Shown here: positions 9,681 to 20,189 of the stretch, in pieces
Layout: every line of letters starts with the position of its first letter
How positions within the stretch are numbered: position 1 is the stretch's first letter
Assembly: GCA_036927565.1 (NCBI GenBank)
Contig: JAYESD010000010.1
Coordinates: 38,619,298-38,683,297, forward strand
Direction: 5' to 3'
Length of the DNA: 64,000 nucleotides
Source of the DNA: Tuctoria greenei
Taxonomy: Eukaryota > Streptophyta > Magnoliopsida > Poales > Poaceae
Made by a program: the position numbers and the translations under genes
The notes under the pieces: model-generated
The model's database searches: none
The model's input: the letters and a program-made list of their open reading frames with translations, nothing else
Told to the model about the DNA's origin: nothing

Positions 9681-11449
9681 ATGGATCAAAATGCTGATGG
9701 GACACGGCGTTCCCACGCTCGTAGTTGCCGCACTCGTATTGAAGATGGTAATAATATCAGACTTTTCTTCTTTCAAACTATTTGTACATGATACTAAACT
9801 TGGTCAGTTGCTAATTTGCTTTAAACGTTTACCGTTTCAATGACAGTAACAGCAGGAAAGAAGTTTGGAAGAGGGGTGGCTAAAGGACTTAAGGTTGCCA
9901 AATTGCGCTATGCAGCATATGCTGATAGAACGAATGAGACTCGGAAGCTACCAATTGTGTGGTCTGATAGGTTGGGTGCTGCGGTTGGTCCTAATCACCA
10001 GCACTTTGTCAATGATTTGGTTATGACAACAAAAAGACATGCATCCCTCAATGGTGCAAGGAAGTGGGCAGAGGTTGGTGATACTCTGAGGAGCGAAATA
10101 GTGAGAGACATTCTGGTTAGTGTCGTGACACCCCACAGAAGTATTTTTTCTAGCGACCTCCGTCTTGTACATTTATAATTGTGTGATATACAATGTAGAA
10201 AGTACCTGGGATTTGGAGGACACAGATGAGACCAAAAGAAAAATATTGAAGATTGATGGTGAGCGCTACAAGGGGTGGCGATCAACATTGCATGCCACCT
10301 ATAAGAAGTATTCGACCAATGATGAACGTAAACAAAACAAGCCTAATGACGTAGGAGAGGACGATTTGTCGGTGCATATAGACTATTTTGGGTCCGAGCG
10401 ATTCAAGGTCAGCTAGCTTTCTAATATCTTCACATCATACAAAAACCATTTCATAACATCCATTCGTGAAATTAATTCTTAAAATTGTAGTCAATAAGGA
10501 GGATCAATTCTCTAAATCGAAGAACTCAAAAGACAAAACACTTGCTTGGCTCGAAATCCTGCGCCCAACTTAGTTACGAGAAGGTATGAAAACTAAATCA
10601 TGCTACTTTCCACTGCAATCATTCAATCAATATGTATATGTACATGTTTAATTGGGCTTGTATTTTATGTAGCGAGACCTAGAGATTGGAGAAGAACCCA
10701 ATGACATAAAATTGTGGGAGGCAAGCCATTTGAAGAACGGTCAATGGACAAATGAGCAGGCAGAAGTTGTACATGTGAGTAACACTTCAAACAATCCCAA
10801 TTTAAATAAATATTTGCAACCTACCTGTGACTTTTCTATTTGTATATAGATTCAGGCACTTGCCCAAGTCAACGTCAAGGAAGCTGAGCTGGGTGCCCCA
10901 ATCCCAAACGAGGAAAGAAACAACATCTTCCAGCATTCTTATATATTCGCAACCAATTCTGGAGGATCCCAGGTTCGGAGGCGTGGTTATATGGCTAAAC
11001 CTAATGTTTCTGAAAGACTACATATCCACATAGCTGACCACCTCAGCCAGCAAGTTTGATCCTTGCAAAATACAAATCAAGACCTCAGCTTTCATGTGCA
11101 AGACTTGGAAGGAAGAAATGATGAATTGAGCACCCAGATGGACGGCTTTGTCCAGAGGAATGATGAGTTGAACCATGAAGTCCGGATGTTACAGGATCAG
11201 ATGGCAGTCGATCGTGCATGGCAAGAAAAGGAGATAGCAGTCATGCGCACAATGTTGGAGAACATGAAAAAATCTATGGAGAATCAAGAACGGCAAGCAG
11301 CAACTCCACTAAAGGCTTCTACTCGCAGCAAGTCGAAGTCGGGTGTTCAACAAACTGGTCCTAATACTACTCGTCGCAATGCTATTTACGGTGCCCTAGC
11401 TGCTGGACAAACTGTAAATATCTTGCAGCAACGTCGCATGGCTCCTTGA
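9681..11449 (+). CDS. Transposase_24 (Ptta/En/Spm) protein of a CACTA transposon, seven-segment gene
   Basis: This family is the accessory (TnpA-side) protein of plant CACTA elements, thought to bind subterminal repeats. Exons with consistent phases are 9681-9747, 9847-10119, 10199-10407, 10491-10583, 10673-10774 and 10850-11449, all with GT-AG borders. Family marks seen are GRGVAKGLKVAK and KLPIVW, then YKGWRSTLHATYKKY, YFGSERFK, LNRRTQKTKHLLGSKS and LWEASHLKNGQWTNEQAE, and a Gln/Leu/Asp-rich coiled coil at the end (DLEGRNDELSTQMDGF). The ATG at 9681 (MDQNADG) is the first in the linking frame. A TGA at 11057 lies in frame before the coiled coil and would truncate the product; CGA to TGA is the simplest origin. 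Subterminal repeats follow at once. No TNP2 transposase is visible in the window. Confidence 0.75.
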
Positions 11450-11642
11450 GTGTTATTATGCTTGTTGCATCAATTGATGGATGTTTCTTGTTAAACTCGA
11501 CATATGTATCGTGTGTGAACAAAATTGATTCTATTGCCACTAATTTTACAACCTGGTGCATTAGGATTCTAGTGCCACTAATTATGAAATGTGGTATTAA
11601 CAGATTATTGCCATGAATCATAAATTGTTGCAATAGGAAGCT

Positions 11643-13734
11643 TGCAATATCCTGAATATTTAAGGAGAAAAAATCACATCAGAAACAATAAACGGTTGAC
11701 CAAACATTGACTCATTGAACCGTTCCTTGTTTCTTCGATGGTCGATCAGAGACCGTATGTGTGTTCAGTTCGTCGAAATCATTTACGCAAAGTTAACCTT
11801 GTGACGAGAAACACTAGAGGGTTGACTAAAGTTTGACTTTTTGAATCCTTGATCTGATGGACGATCGGAGACCGTAGATGCGTAGGGTTCATCGAGACGA
11901 TTCCGTTTCACTACTCATATGCTTGATTTGGAGATCGGATGGGTCGGTTGGGAGCTGATTTATTTTAGACCGTAGGATGAAACTTTTTTAGGTCAACTTG
12001 CCTAGAAAACTACCGGTCTCCTTTTCACTCCCAACTACCATCGCTGTTTTGCCAGGCGAGCGTCGATTCCAAAGGATTGCTGCCGCTGCTTGAGTTCTTG
12101 AGCGCTGGACTGATCCTGTGCCGTAGCTGGGTTGCGGTCACTGAGACCGCTTGTGGGAGGAGGCAAGAGATCAGTGCATCAGGAGTAAAGAGGAAAAAAA
12201 CAGCTGTTGGCACCACCGCTGTTCAGGTGATGCGCCATGTCCTGGTAATCAGTGCGTAGCTGTTGTTTGATTTGCTTCTGTAGCTGTTAGTTGATCTAAT
12301 GCCTGACATCTCATTGAATTGATTCTGCTGTCCCGCTTTTTTTTCCTGGGTTGCTTGATTCCTTGCACTGATTTATGGTTGCGCGATCATTATCTACCTG
12401 CTATTTTTTTAATGAATCATTGATGTCTGTTATGCTGAAGAAGGTCAGGACAAGTGTATTCGTGGAGTATTGCCTGTAGCGCTGGTTTTTGGCTGAATAA
12501 AAAAAACAACTATTGCTGTTAGAATTACCTACCACCATTAGTAACTTTTGTTGGATGCCTGCTGCCTTGAGGCCTGCCATTGACTGGCTGCTGATCTAGT
12601 ATTGCTGCTGCTTGGACATTTGCCTCTTTTTGCCTCTGACTCGATCTACTTTTCCTGCACAGTACTATCTATTGCTGCTATTTAATTATTATCTATATTA
12701 GACTCATAAACTTGATTAGTTAAGATATTGTGTTGTTTAATAGAATTAGGGATTTAGTATTATTATTAGCTAGCTGCTGCAACTGTCTTGCCATTTGATT
12801 TGCTATTGTTGCCACCAATTAATTTGCTTCCTGCTGCCGTTACTAGATATAGCCTTGATCACATTTTAATTGTTCGATGTGCGACCGTCTTGCTAATGGT
12901 TAGTTGCGCACAACTTTGTAGACTCAGGCTTGAAGGGTTCCGATATTGAAAGAGCGTCTTCTGGTGCTCGTCGAGGTTAAGGCAAGTGCATGACTGGTTT
13001 TATTCTAAAATAAGTAAACTGCTTGTGATTAATCTTTCACGTGCCTTTAATTCGTTATTTGAGGTTTCGAGATTCAATTGCTTCATGATTCTATTTTATT
13101 CATGTTCAAGATTCAAGTTATTCATTTAATTGTCATTCAAGTACCGGTTAAGTCCGGAGTCGTTCTTATATTCAAGTTCCTGTGAGTAAGTGCTTGCCCC
13201 ACTTGCTCGGCTTCACCGGTAAATGCTAAGGAGAATTCAAGTGTCGTCCGTTTCAGACGCAAACTACTATTTCATTGTTTCTTACTTCAAGTTCAGGTAT
13301 CGTTATGTTTCATTCAGTTGATTCTAATGTTCTTCAAGTTCTAAGTGTATTTGCTGGGTGTTTTTTTACTCACTCTTGTTTTATTTGGTTTTTAGGTACC
13401 CGATGATCAAGCATGCATTGGGAAGAGGGTAGCATATGCACTTGAGCATGCGAACTATTTAATAAGCTTAGTTTAACAATGTTCTTAGTTAATTGCATAA
13501 TCTTGTGTCATTGAGATTATGGTGTGATCATTTGGGTCTTTAATTCACTTGTGGGAATGAACTTGAGTTTAGTAGTATTGCTATATAATATTATGCCTAT
13601 TATTGTGTTTTGTTGCCGCAGATGATAGAGTTTCCAGAGGAGACTATGCCGAAATTTTTAATATTTTTATGACTTAGTGGTAATGTTTAAATGATTTTAG
13701 TAGCGTCCAAGATGTTTATACTTGGGGCGTTACA
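11643..13734 (+). repeat. Gypsy-1 left LTR (2.09 kb)
   Basis: It runs from TGCAATATCC to GGGGCGTTACA and matches the split right LTR (46329-46699 plus 54564-56337). Over the first 105 bp about ten differences are visible, so this is an older insertion than Gypsy-2. Compared with the right LTR it lacks about 55 bp next to 12050 (a GCCACCAGGGTTACC / GCCACCAAGGTTGCC pair). Confidence 0.92.
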
Positions 13735-13752
13735 GTCGGTACTCAGAGCCTA
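13735..13752 (+). other. Gypsy-1 primer binding site (decayed Met type)
   Basis: Directly after the LTR the sequence reads gtcGGTACTCAGAGCCta. This is close to the initiator-Met site TGGTATCAGAGC with one inserted base, as in many Tekay-like elements. Confidence 0.6.
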
Positions 13753-13961
13753 GGTTTCATAGTTTACTTAGAGATTTTAGTGACTAGCGAGTAAAAAATA
13801 AAATTAACTACATAGATCTAAAATTAAATTTGACACACTTATGCACAATAGGACGGGTTCATGCGCATACCTTTCATTCTTCTTTTTGTTGCATTTTTCT
13901 CATGTTTATTTTTGTTATGATGATATGTTATTTAATTATACCTTTCTTGTACTTTAGAATT

Positions 13962-15180
13962 ATGCCGCCACGTCGGAGTGCACGTGTTGCCGCACGTGGA
14001 AGAGGTCGTGGTGGTGGTCGTGGTAGAGGTGATGCTAACCAAGAGGTTGAGCATGAGCAAGTAAACCAAGTAAACGAAGAGGTTTAAGGAGGGGAGGAAC
14101 ACTCAGTGGCTATTGAAGTTCCTATTGCTCGGGGTGGTAATGTCGTGGCCCAGACAATGATGTTCGCTAGGTGGATGTCTATGCGATTGGACACCTTTGA
14201 TGGTTCTGGAACACCTATTGATGCTGCTCATTAGCTACGTAAGATAGAGAAGGTCATGACTGCTTGTAGGATGACAGAGGAGGAGATGATCTTGTTCATT
14301 CCTCACCAGTTGACAGGACAAGCTGATATTTGGTGGGTAGGAGTATGTGACGCTTGGACTCCTTCTCGTGGTGCTATCACTTGGGAGGTATTCTTGGCAC
14401 AGTTCAGGGCTAAATATTATCCAGATTCCTTCAGAGACAAGATGAATGATGAGCTAAACCATATCCAGCAGGGGGACAAAACGGTGGATGAGTATGGGTG
14501 AGATTTCAGCAACATCGTTCGCTTTGTGCCTAGTGTTGCAAGCAATGAGCGTGAGAAATCTAGGAAGTTTTTCTTGGGGCTTAACGCTCAGTATAGAGGT
14601 GATGGGTAGGAACCCTCCCACTACATACATCATAGCAGTTGAGGAGGCTAGAGGTATGGAAACTCAGTTTTAGCTTACAGCTCTACAGAAGAAACGTAAT
14701 GGGAATGGGAGTAGTACTGGTAATGATCATAAGAGGGTTTATCGTGATGGAGGAGAGACCTCTCAACATACCTCTTTCAAGAAGCCTAAGACCAACAGTT
14801 CCTCTCAACAATCTTTCAAAACCAAACAGCCAAGTGCTCAATCTTCCATGGGGCAGCACGCTTCGAGTGCCTCGTTTATGCGTCCCGTTCTTGGATAGGG
14901 TTTGATTTGTTTCAAGTGTGGGAAGCCTCATCGTGCTTCAGAGTGTGGTTTTCTGGAACCTGCCGTCTCTGTGGAAGAGAGGGACATATGGCTCTAGTTT
15001 GCAAGAAAAATCTAGATTCTATTATCAAGTGGCAAAGGGCAAATTCTTCCTCACCAGGACCCATGTCTATGGCTAGCTCTAGGGGTTCAGTTCTGACAGT
15101 TAATGCTCCTCGTGGCACCGTTCATATGATGACTGGTGCTTCAGCTCCACATTACCATTTCCCTCAATAGCCTTTTCCTC
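13962..15180 (+). pseudogene. Gypsy-1 gag, multiply disrupted
   Basis: Gag forms the particle and binds element RNA. The start MPPRRSARVAARGRGRGGG at 13962 is followed by a TAA at 14085, a TAG at 14233, the retrotransposon-gag core (FLAQFRAKYYPDSFRD, about 14393-14440) and further stops and shifts. Two zinc knuckles remain: CFKCGKPHRASEC near 14910-14950 and CRLCGREGHMALVC near 14959-15002. The chain is non-functional but its order is normal. Confidence 0.85.
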
Positions 15181-15320
15181 CATTAGACTACTACTGGCCC
15201 GCGTCTCAGCTTCCTGCTCCACATGTTCCACTACAACTGCCTGCTCCTCCTGCTCCTCCAGCTCAGTCTGCTCAGTATGTTGTAGGCGGATCTTCTTCTG
15301 CTCCTGCTGGAGTCTACACC

Positions 15321-16489
15321 ATGCCAACACAATCCTCTTTGGGTTGTCTAGATGTGGTTTCAGGTACTCTTATTGTTGACTCTCATGACGCTCATGTTCT
15401 ATTTGATTCGGGTGCTACCTTTTCGTTCATTTATCTTGATTTTGTAAGAAAGGCAAATATCTCTAGTCAAGAGATATCTCAGTCGGTTCGTGTCAGTTCT
15501 CCCGGGGGCTTGGTTTCTAGTTCTGTTGTGTGTTCTGGTTGCACTATTTCAATAGGGGATGACGAATTCGTAGCTAATCTAATGGTGATTCCACTACCGG
15601 TTTTTGATGTTATCCTAGGCATGGATTGGCAACACCGCTATCGAGCCATTATATCTTGTTTTTGGAAGACTGTTACGTTAGAGACAACATCTGGGAACAT
15701 TATCACTTTTCAAGCTGATGCACCTCTTTGTTCTTTATCTATGATGGCAAATCTTTTTCCTGGTCACTATCCTGTAAAGACCGGCTTCCTTTGGAGCCTT
15801 ATTGAGAAGCAAACACAGTCATTGGTGATTGAGGACATTCCTATAGTGCGAGACTATTCTGATGTCTACCCTGATGAGCTGCCAGGAATGCCACCTAAGC
15901 GAGAAGTGGAGTTTCGCATTGATTTTTTTACCTGGTACCCGCCCTATATCCGTAGCCCCCTACCGATTATCTCGTTCTTTTCAAGAGGAGTTGAGGAAGC
16001 AGTTGGATGATCTATTGGCTAAGAAGTTGATATGCTGTAGTGTTTCATCTTGGCGAGCTTCGGTATTGTTCACTAAGAAGAAAGATGGAAGTTGGCGTAT
16101 GTGTGTGGATTATTGTGGTTTAAATGCTGTGACGATTAAGAACAAGTATCCATTACCTCACATTGATGTGTTATTTGATAAATTAATAGGAGCCAAAGTC
16201 TTTTCTAAAATTGACCTTCAATCTGGCTGTAATCAAATTCCTATTCGAGTGGAAGATATTGAGAAGGCAACTTTTTCTACTATGTATGGTCATTATGAGT
16301 TCAGAGTTATGTCTTTTGGACTCACTAATGCACCCGCATACTTTATGGAGACGATGAATAATATGCTTCATGGATTGGAGGAGTTTGTAGTGGTCTTTAT
16401 TGATGATATACTTGTCTTCTCCAAGTCCGAAGCAGAACATGAGAAACATTTGAGGAGAGTTCCTGAGACTCTAAGGAGTCATAAGTTCC
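15321..16489 (+). pseudogene. Gypsy-1 protease and reverse transcriptase (first part)
   Basis: The aspartic protease has the catalytic DSGAT (VLFDSGATFSFI, about 15400) and the ILGMDW motif near 15615. The frame is lost near 15935 and RT continues in another frame from about 15985. RT motifs are DLLAKKLI, KKKDGSWRMCVDY, KYPLPHID, FSKIDLQSG, FGLTNAPAYF and the active-site FIDDILVFS at about 16397-16423. Coding stops at SHKFHA, where Gypsy-3 is inserted; the rest of RT resumes at 43996. Confidence 0.9.
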
Positions 16490-16494
16490 ATGCC

Positions 16495-17375
16495 TGTCGG
16501 TACCCTCCGTACCGGATACCCCTTGGCATCACAAAGATCACAAGGAAACTCCATATACCAGATTTGAAGACCTCCGAAGGCCCCACATGTCAGGCGTAGC
16601 TGGACCTGCTTCCCCGACATGGTTAGTCCCGGGGCCGCCACGTGTATCACAAGACCGGAGCTATCACCCACACTTGGGAAGCTTCGGTCAGAATACCAAT
16701 ATTGCACCCCCGGATCTAACCCCAGACAGAGGAAAGCTCCGGTACTGACACCTGTCCAACAGCACCGGACCTACCCGTCCACGATGGTGAGCTCCGGAGC
16801 TGCCATGTGGCAACCGCCGGACCTTCAACTTCAACTATCAAGCCGGTGGACCCCCCAACGGCTCTGGACCTTCAAGGATCAATCAAAAACTTCAAGACCC
16901 GATTAAGTGTCATTAATGCCATATTAATGACACACGATCGGATGGTCCTTAATACTGGTAACATCACTGTTAAGGCCCGTTACCAGGCTATTAAGGGTAA
17001 TTAACTCCATTTATTGTGTATCAAGCATGTGTAACCGCCGGGGCCACCTGTCGGGCCAGGCAAACGTTGTAAGGACCAGTCCTTGTACTATAAAAGGACT
17101 TGTTGACGATACACAAAGGATGGTTCCAGACCACTGCTGAACACCTTGAGCTAGACGAGCTTCTTCTTCTGGAGCTTCTTCTAGACTCACAAGCTTAATA
17201 CATCACCAACACACCCAGTGGAGTAGGGTATTACACTCAGGCAGCCCGAAGCACATAAATCCCTGTGTACACGTGTCTTTCACCTTCTTGAATCTATGCG
17301 TGCTCATTACCGAACTACAACTCCTCGATCTACCAAAGGTAGTGTTGGGAGATCTGTTGGTTCCAAACGCCGACA
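16495..17375 (+). repeat. Gypsy-3 left LTR (881 bp)
   Basis: It pairs with 43116-43995. Scattered substitutions (for example the first 220 bp show well over ten) put it among the older insertions. It carries many CCGGAGCT- and GGACCT-type words and a TATA box at 17089. It ends TTGGTTCCAAACGCCGACA. Confidence 0.93.
17089..17096 (+). promoter_or_regulatory. Gypsy-3 LTR TATA box
   Basis: TATAAAAG follows ccttgtac and is preserved in the right LTR at 43709-43716. It is the likely core promoter of the genomic transcript, which would start about 30 bp downstream. Confidence 0.7.
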
Positions 17376-17396
17376 GTTGGCGCGCCAGGTAGGGGG
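17376..17396 (+). other. Gypsy-3 primer binding site
   Basis: TTGGCGCGCCAGGTAGGGG lies immediately after the LTR. This GC-rich non-Met site is typical for Tat-type grass elements. The priming tRNA is not assigned here. Confidence 0.65.
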
Positions 17397-17414
17397 GCGC
17401 CCTAGATTTCGAGT

Positions 17415-18628
17415 ATGGTGAACTCAGCTGCTGGATCATCCAACGGCAACCCTGCCGTTCAACCCGCTGGAGGCAATCCCTCCAACATGCAACAACCAGC
17501 AGGTGCTGTGGCTCTAGCAGGAGTCATGCCTCCACCACCACCGCCTGCACCAGCACGTCAAGATGAGCAGTGTGACTATGCATCGGCGTCGTTCACTGCA
17601 TCGGCAGACAACAACAACCCTGAACACGCGCTTCATGCAGCGCGTGCTCTCCTCCAATGTCCACCACCTCCAGGTGCATCCCAGGGTGCAATGGAGCAGT
17701 GGAGGGCTGATGTGGAACACCTGGTTGCAGCAGCAGCCGACCGCATTAGCAACCAAGGTCCTCCTCCTTCGGGGCGGTCCCCATCGCAGCGCCAGACCGT
17801 GTCAGGCAGACTTGGTCCGCATGCTTCCCAGAATAGGAGGCGTGTTGTGTCACAGCAAGTTACATCGCTACCCACCGGGGCGCGACGTACTCATACAGTA
17901 ACCAGGATGTCAACTCATGACCTCCGGGCGGAGCTTGATCACCATTACCGTCAACAGGGCGGCTGTGTCCATATTGAGCGTGCTCGCGAAAGGCGAGAGG
18001 CTCGAGACAGCCCTGCTCCCGAGGGAGTAGGAGGAGGCTGTTCTGCACTGACCATGCACCTACGCATGGTCAGATGGCCACAAAAGTTCCGGCCACACCT
18101 GCCGGAGAAATTTGACGGGACCGTTAACCCCGCCGAGTTTCTTCAAATTTACACCACCGCAATTCTTGCGGCCAGAGGTAACGAGGATGTAATGGCCAAC
18201 TACTTCCCAGTGGCTTTGACTGGGACCGCCAGGTCCTGGTTCATGAGCCTTCCTCACAACTCCATCAATAGTTGGGAGGAATTGTGCCAACAGTTCACCG
18301 CCAATTTCGGGAGTTCATACACCTGACCAGGCACCGAACTGGACCTTTTTGCAGTTGTGCAAAAGGGGGGAGAATCCCTGCGCTCATTCATCCAGAGGTT
18401 CTCCTAGGTACGAAACACCATTCCTTCTATCTCTAGCGCTTCTGTCATCGTGGCATTTAGACAGGGCGTATGGGATAAGAAAATGCTGGAGAAGCTGGCG
18501 CTCAAGGAGATCACCAGCGTCACGGAGCTCTTCAGCTTGGCAGACAAATGTGCCAAAGCTGCGGAGGGCCGTGAAATGCACTCCAAACCACCTCCGGAGG
18601 ATGGCAAAAAATCCTCCAAAGGCAAAGC
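17415..18628 (+). pseudogene. Gypsy-3 gag, cut by Copia-2
   Basis: It starts at 17415 (MVNSAAGSSNGNPAVQ) with a Pro/Ala/Gln-rich leader. The retrotrans_gag core follows (HLPEKFDGTVNPAEFLQIY, about 18100, and TARSWFMSLPHNSINSWEEL). TGA at 18324 and TAG at 18405 break it, but the same frame continues with SLADKCAKAAEGRE and PPPEDGKKSSKGKAK. Copia-2 enters at 18629, and the lysine-rich end of gag resumes at 33048. Confidence 0.88.
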
Positions 18629-18892
18629 TAAAAGTGCATCTAGGACTCCCTTGTGGGTTTCGGATGATTTATGACAAGCAATTGGGATCCTAACCTCTTT
18701 GTTGAGATGAGTGCAGGCTTATGACAGAAAAATGAACAAAGTACCAAAAAGAAGGAAGAATGAGGAGCAAAGTGGAAATGAGCTCAAGGAAAAAGAGTAG
18801 TAGATTATTGTGTATGGAGTGTGTTAAGGAAACACATCCCAAGAGCTCAACCACATTTAAACACACACATTGCACAAAGTTACACAGGACCG

Positions 18893-19316
18893 GACTAGTC
18901 CGACAGACACTGGACTAGTCCGATATCCTTTCTGACTAGAATCGGACTAGTCCTCCCCAGTGCGGACTAGTCCTCAAAACACTTCACAAGTCACACAAAA
19001 TCAGACAAGTCCGATCACATATGGACTAGTACGATATTCTTTCTGATCCAAATCGGACAAGTCCGATGTGTACACGGACAAGTCTGGGATATCCTCTGAT
19101 ATGAATCGGACAAGTCCCCCAAGTGCAGACTTGTCATACTATACACTTAGGGTTTCACATAACCGGACAAGTCCGATGGCTATTAGACTAGTCCAAAGAT
19201 TTCAAGTAGCGAAATCGGACAAGTCCGCTCCTAGCCTGACTAGTCTGATATTTCGGGACACTTAGGGTTTGATACACTCAGCACACCGGACTAGTCCGGT
19301 GACCACCACGGACTAG
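18893..19316. repeat. Array of CGGACTAGTCCG-type palindromes in the LTR
   Basis: About twenty copies of (C)GGACTAGTCC(G) or the variant GGACAAGTCC(G) occur at irregular spacing of roughly 15-40 bp, in both perfect and decayed forms. The core is a 12-bp perfect palindrome centred on ACTAGT. The same array is found in the right LTR (31788-32216). The spacers are unrelated, so this is motif accumulation and not a simple tandem repeat. Confidence 0.9.
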
Positions 19317-19357
19317 TGCGAACTTTCTGAACCCTAATGGTCACTTTTAGAAACCCA

Positions 19358-19363
19358 TATAAA
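19358..19363 (+). promoter_or_regulatory. Copia-2 LTR TATA box
   Basis: TATAAA lies just downstream of the palindrome array (acccatataaacagagttg). The right LTR reads ATTTAAATAG here, a weakened form, and shows a short duplication of gagttgtacgg after it. This would be the core promoter with the array as its upstream region. Confidence 0.6.
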
Positions 19364-20139
19364 CAGAGTTGTACGGCCATATTTTTACCATTCTCGAACA
19401 CTAGCGCCATCACACCTCCCAAGAGCCTCAAAAAACACATCTCTCCACGAAATTAAGTGCAACAACGATCAATCCTTTGAGGATTCACTCTAGATCATTG
19501 GAGAGACACGTTCATCACCACATTGAGCTCTTTGTTTGATTCTCTAACACACTCCTACGTTTTAATTGTAATCTTTTGAGTGTGTTTTGGTGGTATTTCG
19601 TGTTGTAATCCAAGGGAGCTCTCAACGTGTGAGAAGGCCCCTTTGAATTCGGTTATTCACCCCTTTGTGATTAGTGGAAGAGGATTGGCCTTCGTGGCGA
19701 TCTGACGAGGGTAGGGTTGGAGAAGACCCGGTCCTTTTGTGGACTCCTCAATGTGGACGTAGGTTGCCTTCGTGGGAGCCGAACCACGGGATAAATCCTT
19801 GTGTCTTGTTCCTGGTGTTCAACGTTCTTATTTATCAATATAACCTAGGATTTCACTAATCATTGCTTATCTCATGTTGAATTGTTAAACATAAGATTTA
19901 ATCTTGATATAATCTGATGTATAACATTGAAACCTTCATTTGATTCTAGACTTCCGCTGCATACATAGTAGAATCAATCTAATCAATCAAATTTTATCAA
20001 CTTAGTCCGTGAACACCGGACTAGTCCGTACTTTACCGGACTAGTCTGATATCTCTAGTATTGAACTGGTTGTTAAGTGTTGCAGGATCCGACAATTTTA
20101 AAGAAGGCCTATTCACCCCCCCTCTAGGCCACATTCAAT

Positions 20140-20151
20140 TGGTATCAGAGC
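20140..20151 (+). other. Copia-2 primer binding site (Met)
   Basis: TGGTATCAGAGC matches the complement of the initiator-Met tRNA 3' end, two bases after the LTR. This is standard for Ty1/copia elements. Confidence 0.92.
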
Positions 20152-20189
20152 GGGTTCTTCAAGAAAGAGTCTAACTACTCGAAGAGATC

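Larger units (their letters stand above)
18629..20137 (+). repeat. Copia-2 left LTR (1.5 kb)
   Basis: It pairs with 31525-33047 and ends CTCTAGGCCACATTCA. It contains a dense array of CGGACTAGTCCG/CGGACAAGTCCG words (18893-19316) plus two more near the 3' end (20010-20055). A TATA box lies at 19358. The first dinucleotide appears mutated from TG to TA. Confidence 0.93.

Noticed and set aside
18893..19316. CRISPR-like look of the evenly scattered short palindromes
   Set aside because: The motif is only 12 bp, spacing is irregular, many copies are decayed, and the array lies within a plant LTR. There are no Cas genes or leader.
20138..20155. tRNA gene at the ggtatcagagc sites (also 49323)
   Set aside because: These are primer binding sites complementary to the 3' end of initiator-Met tRNA. 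No cloverleaf is present.
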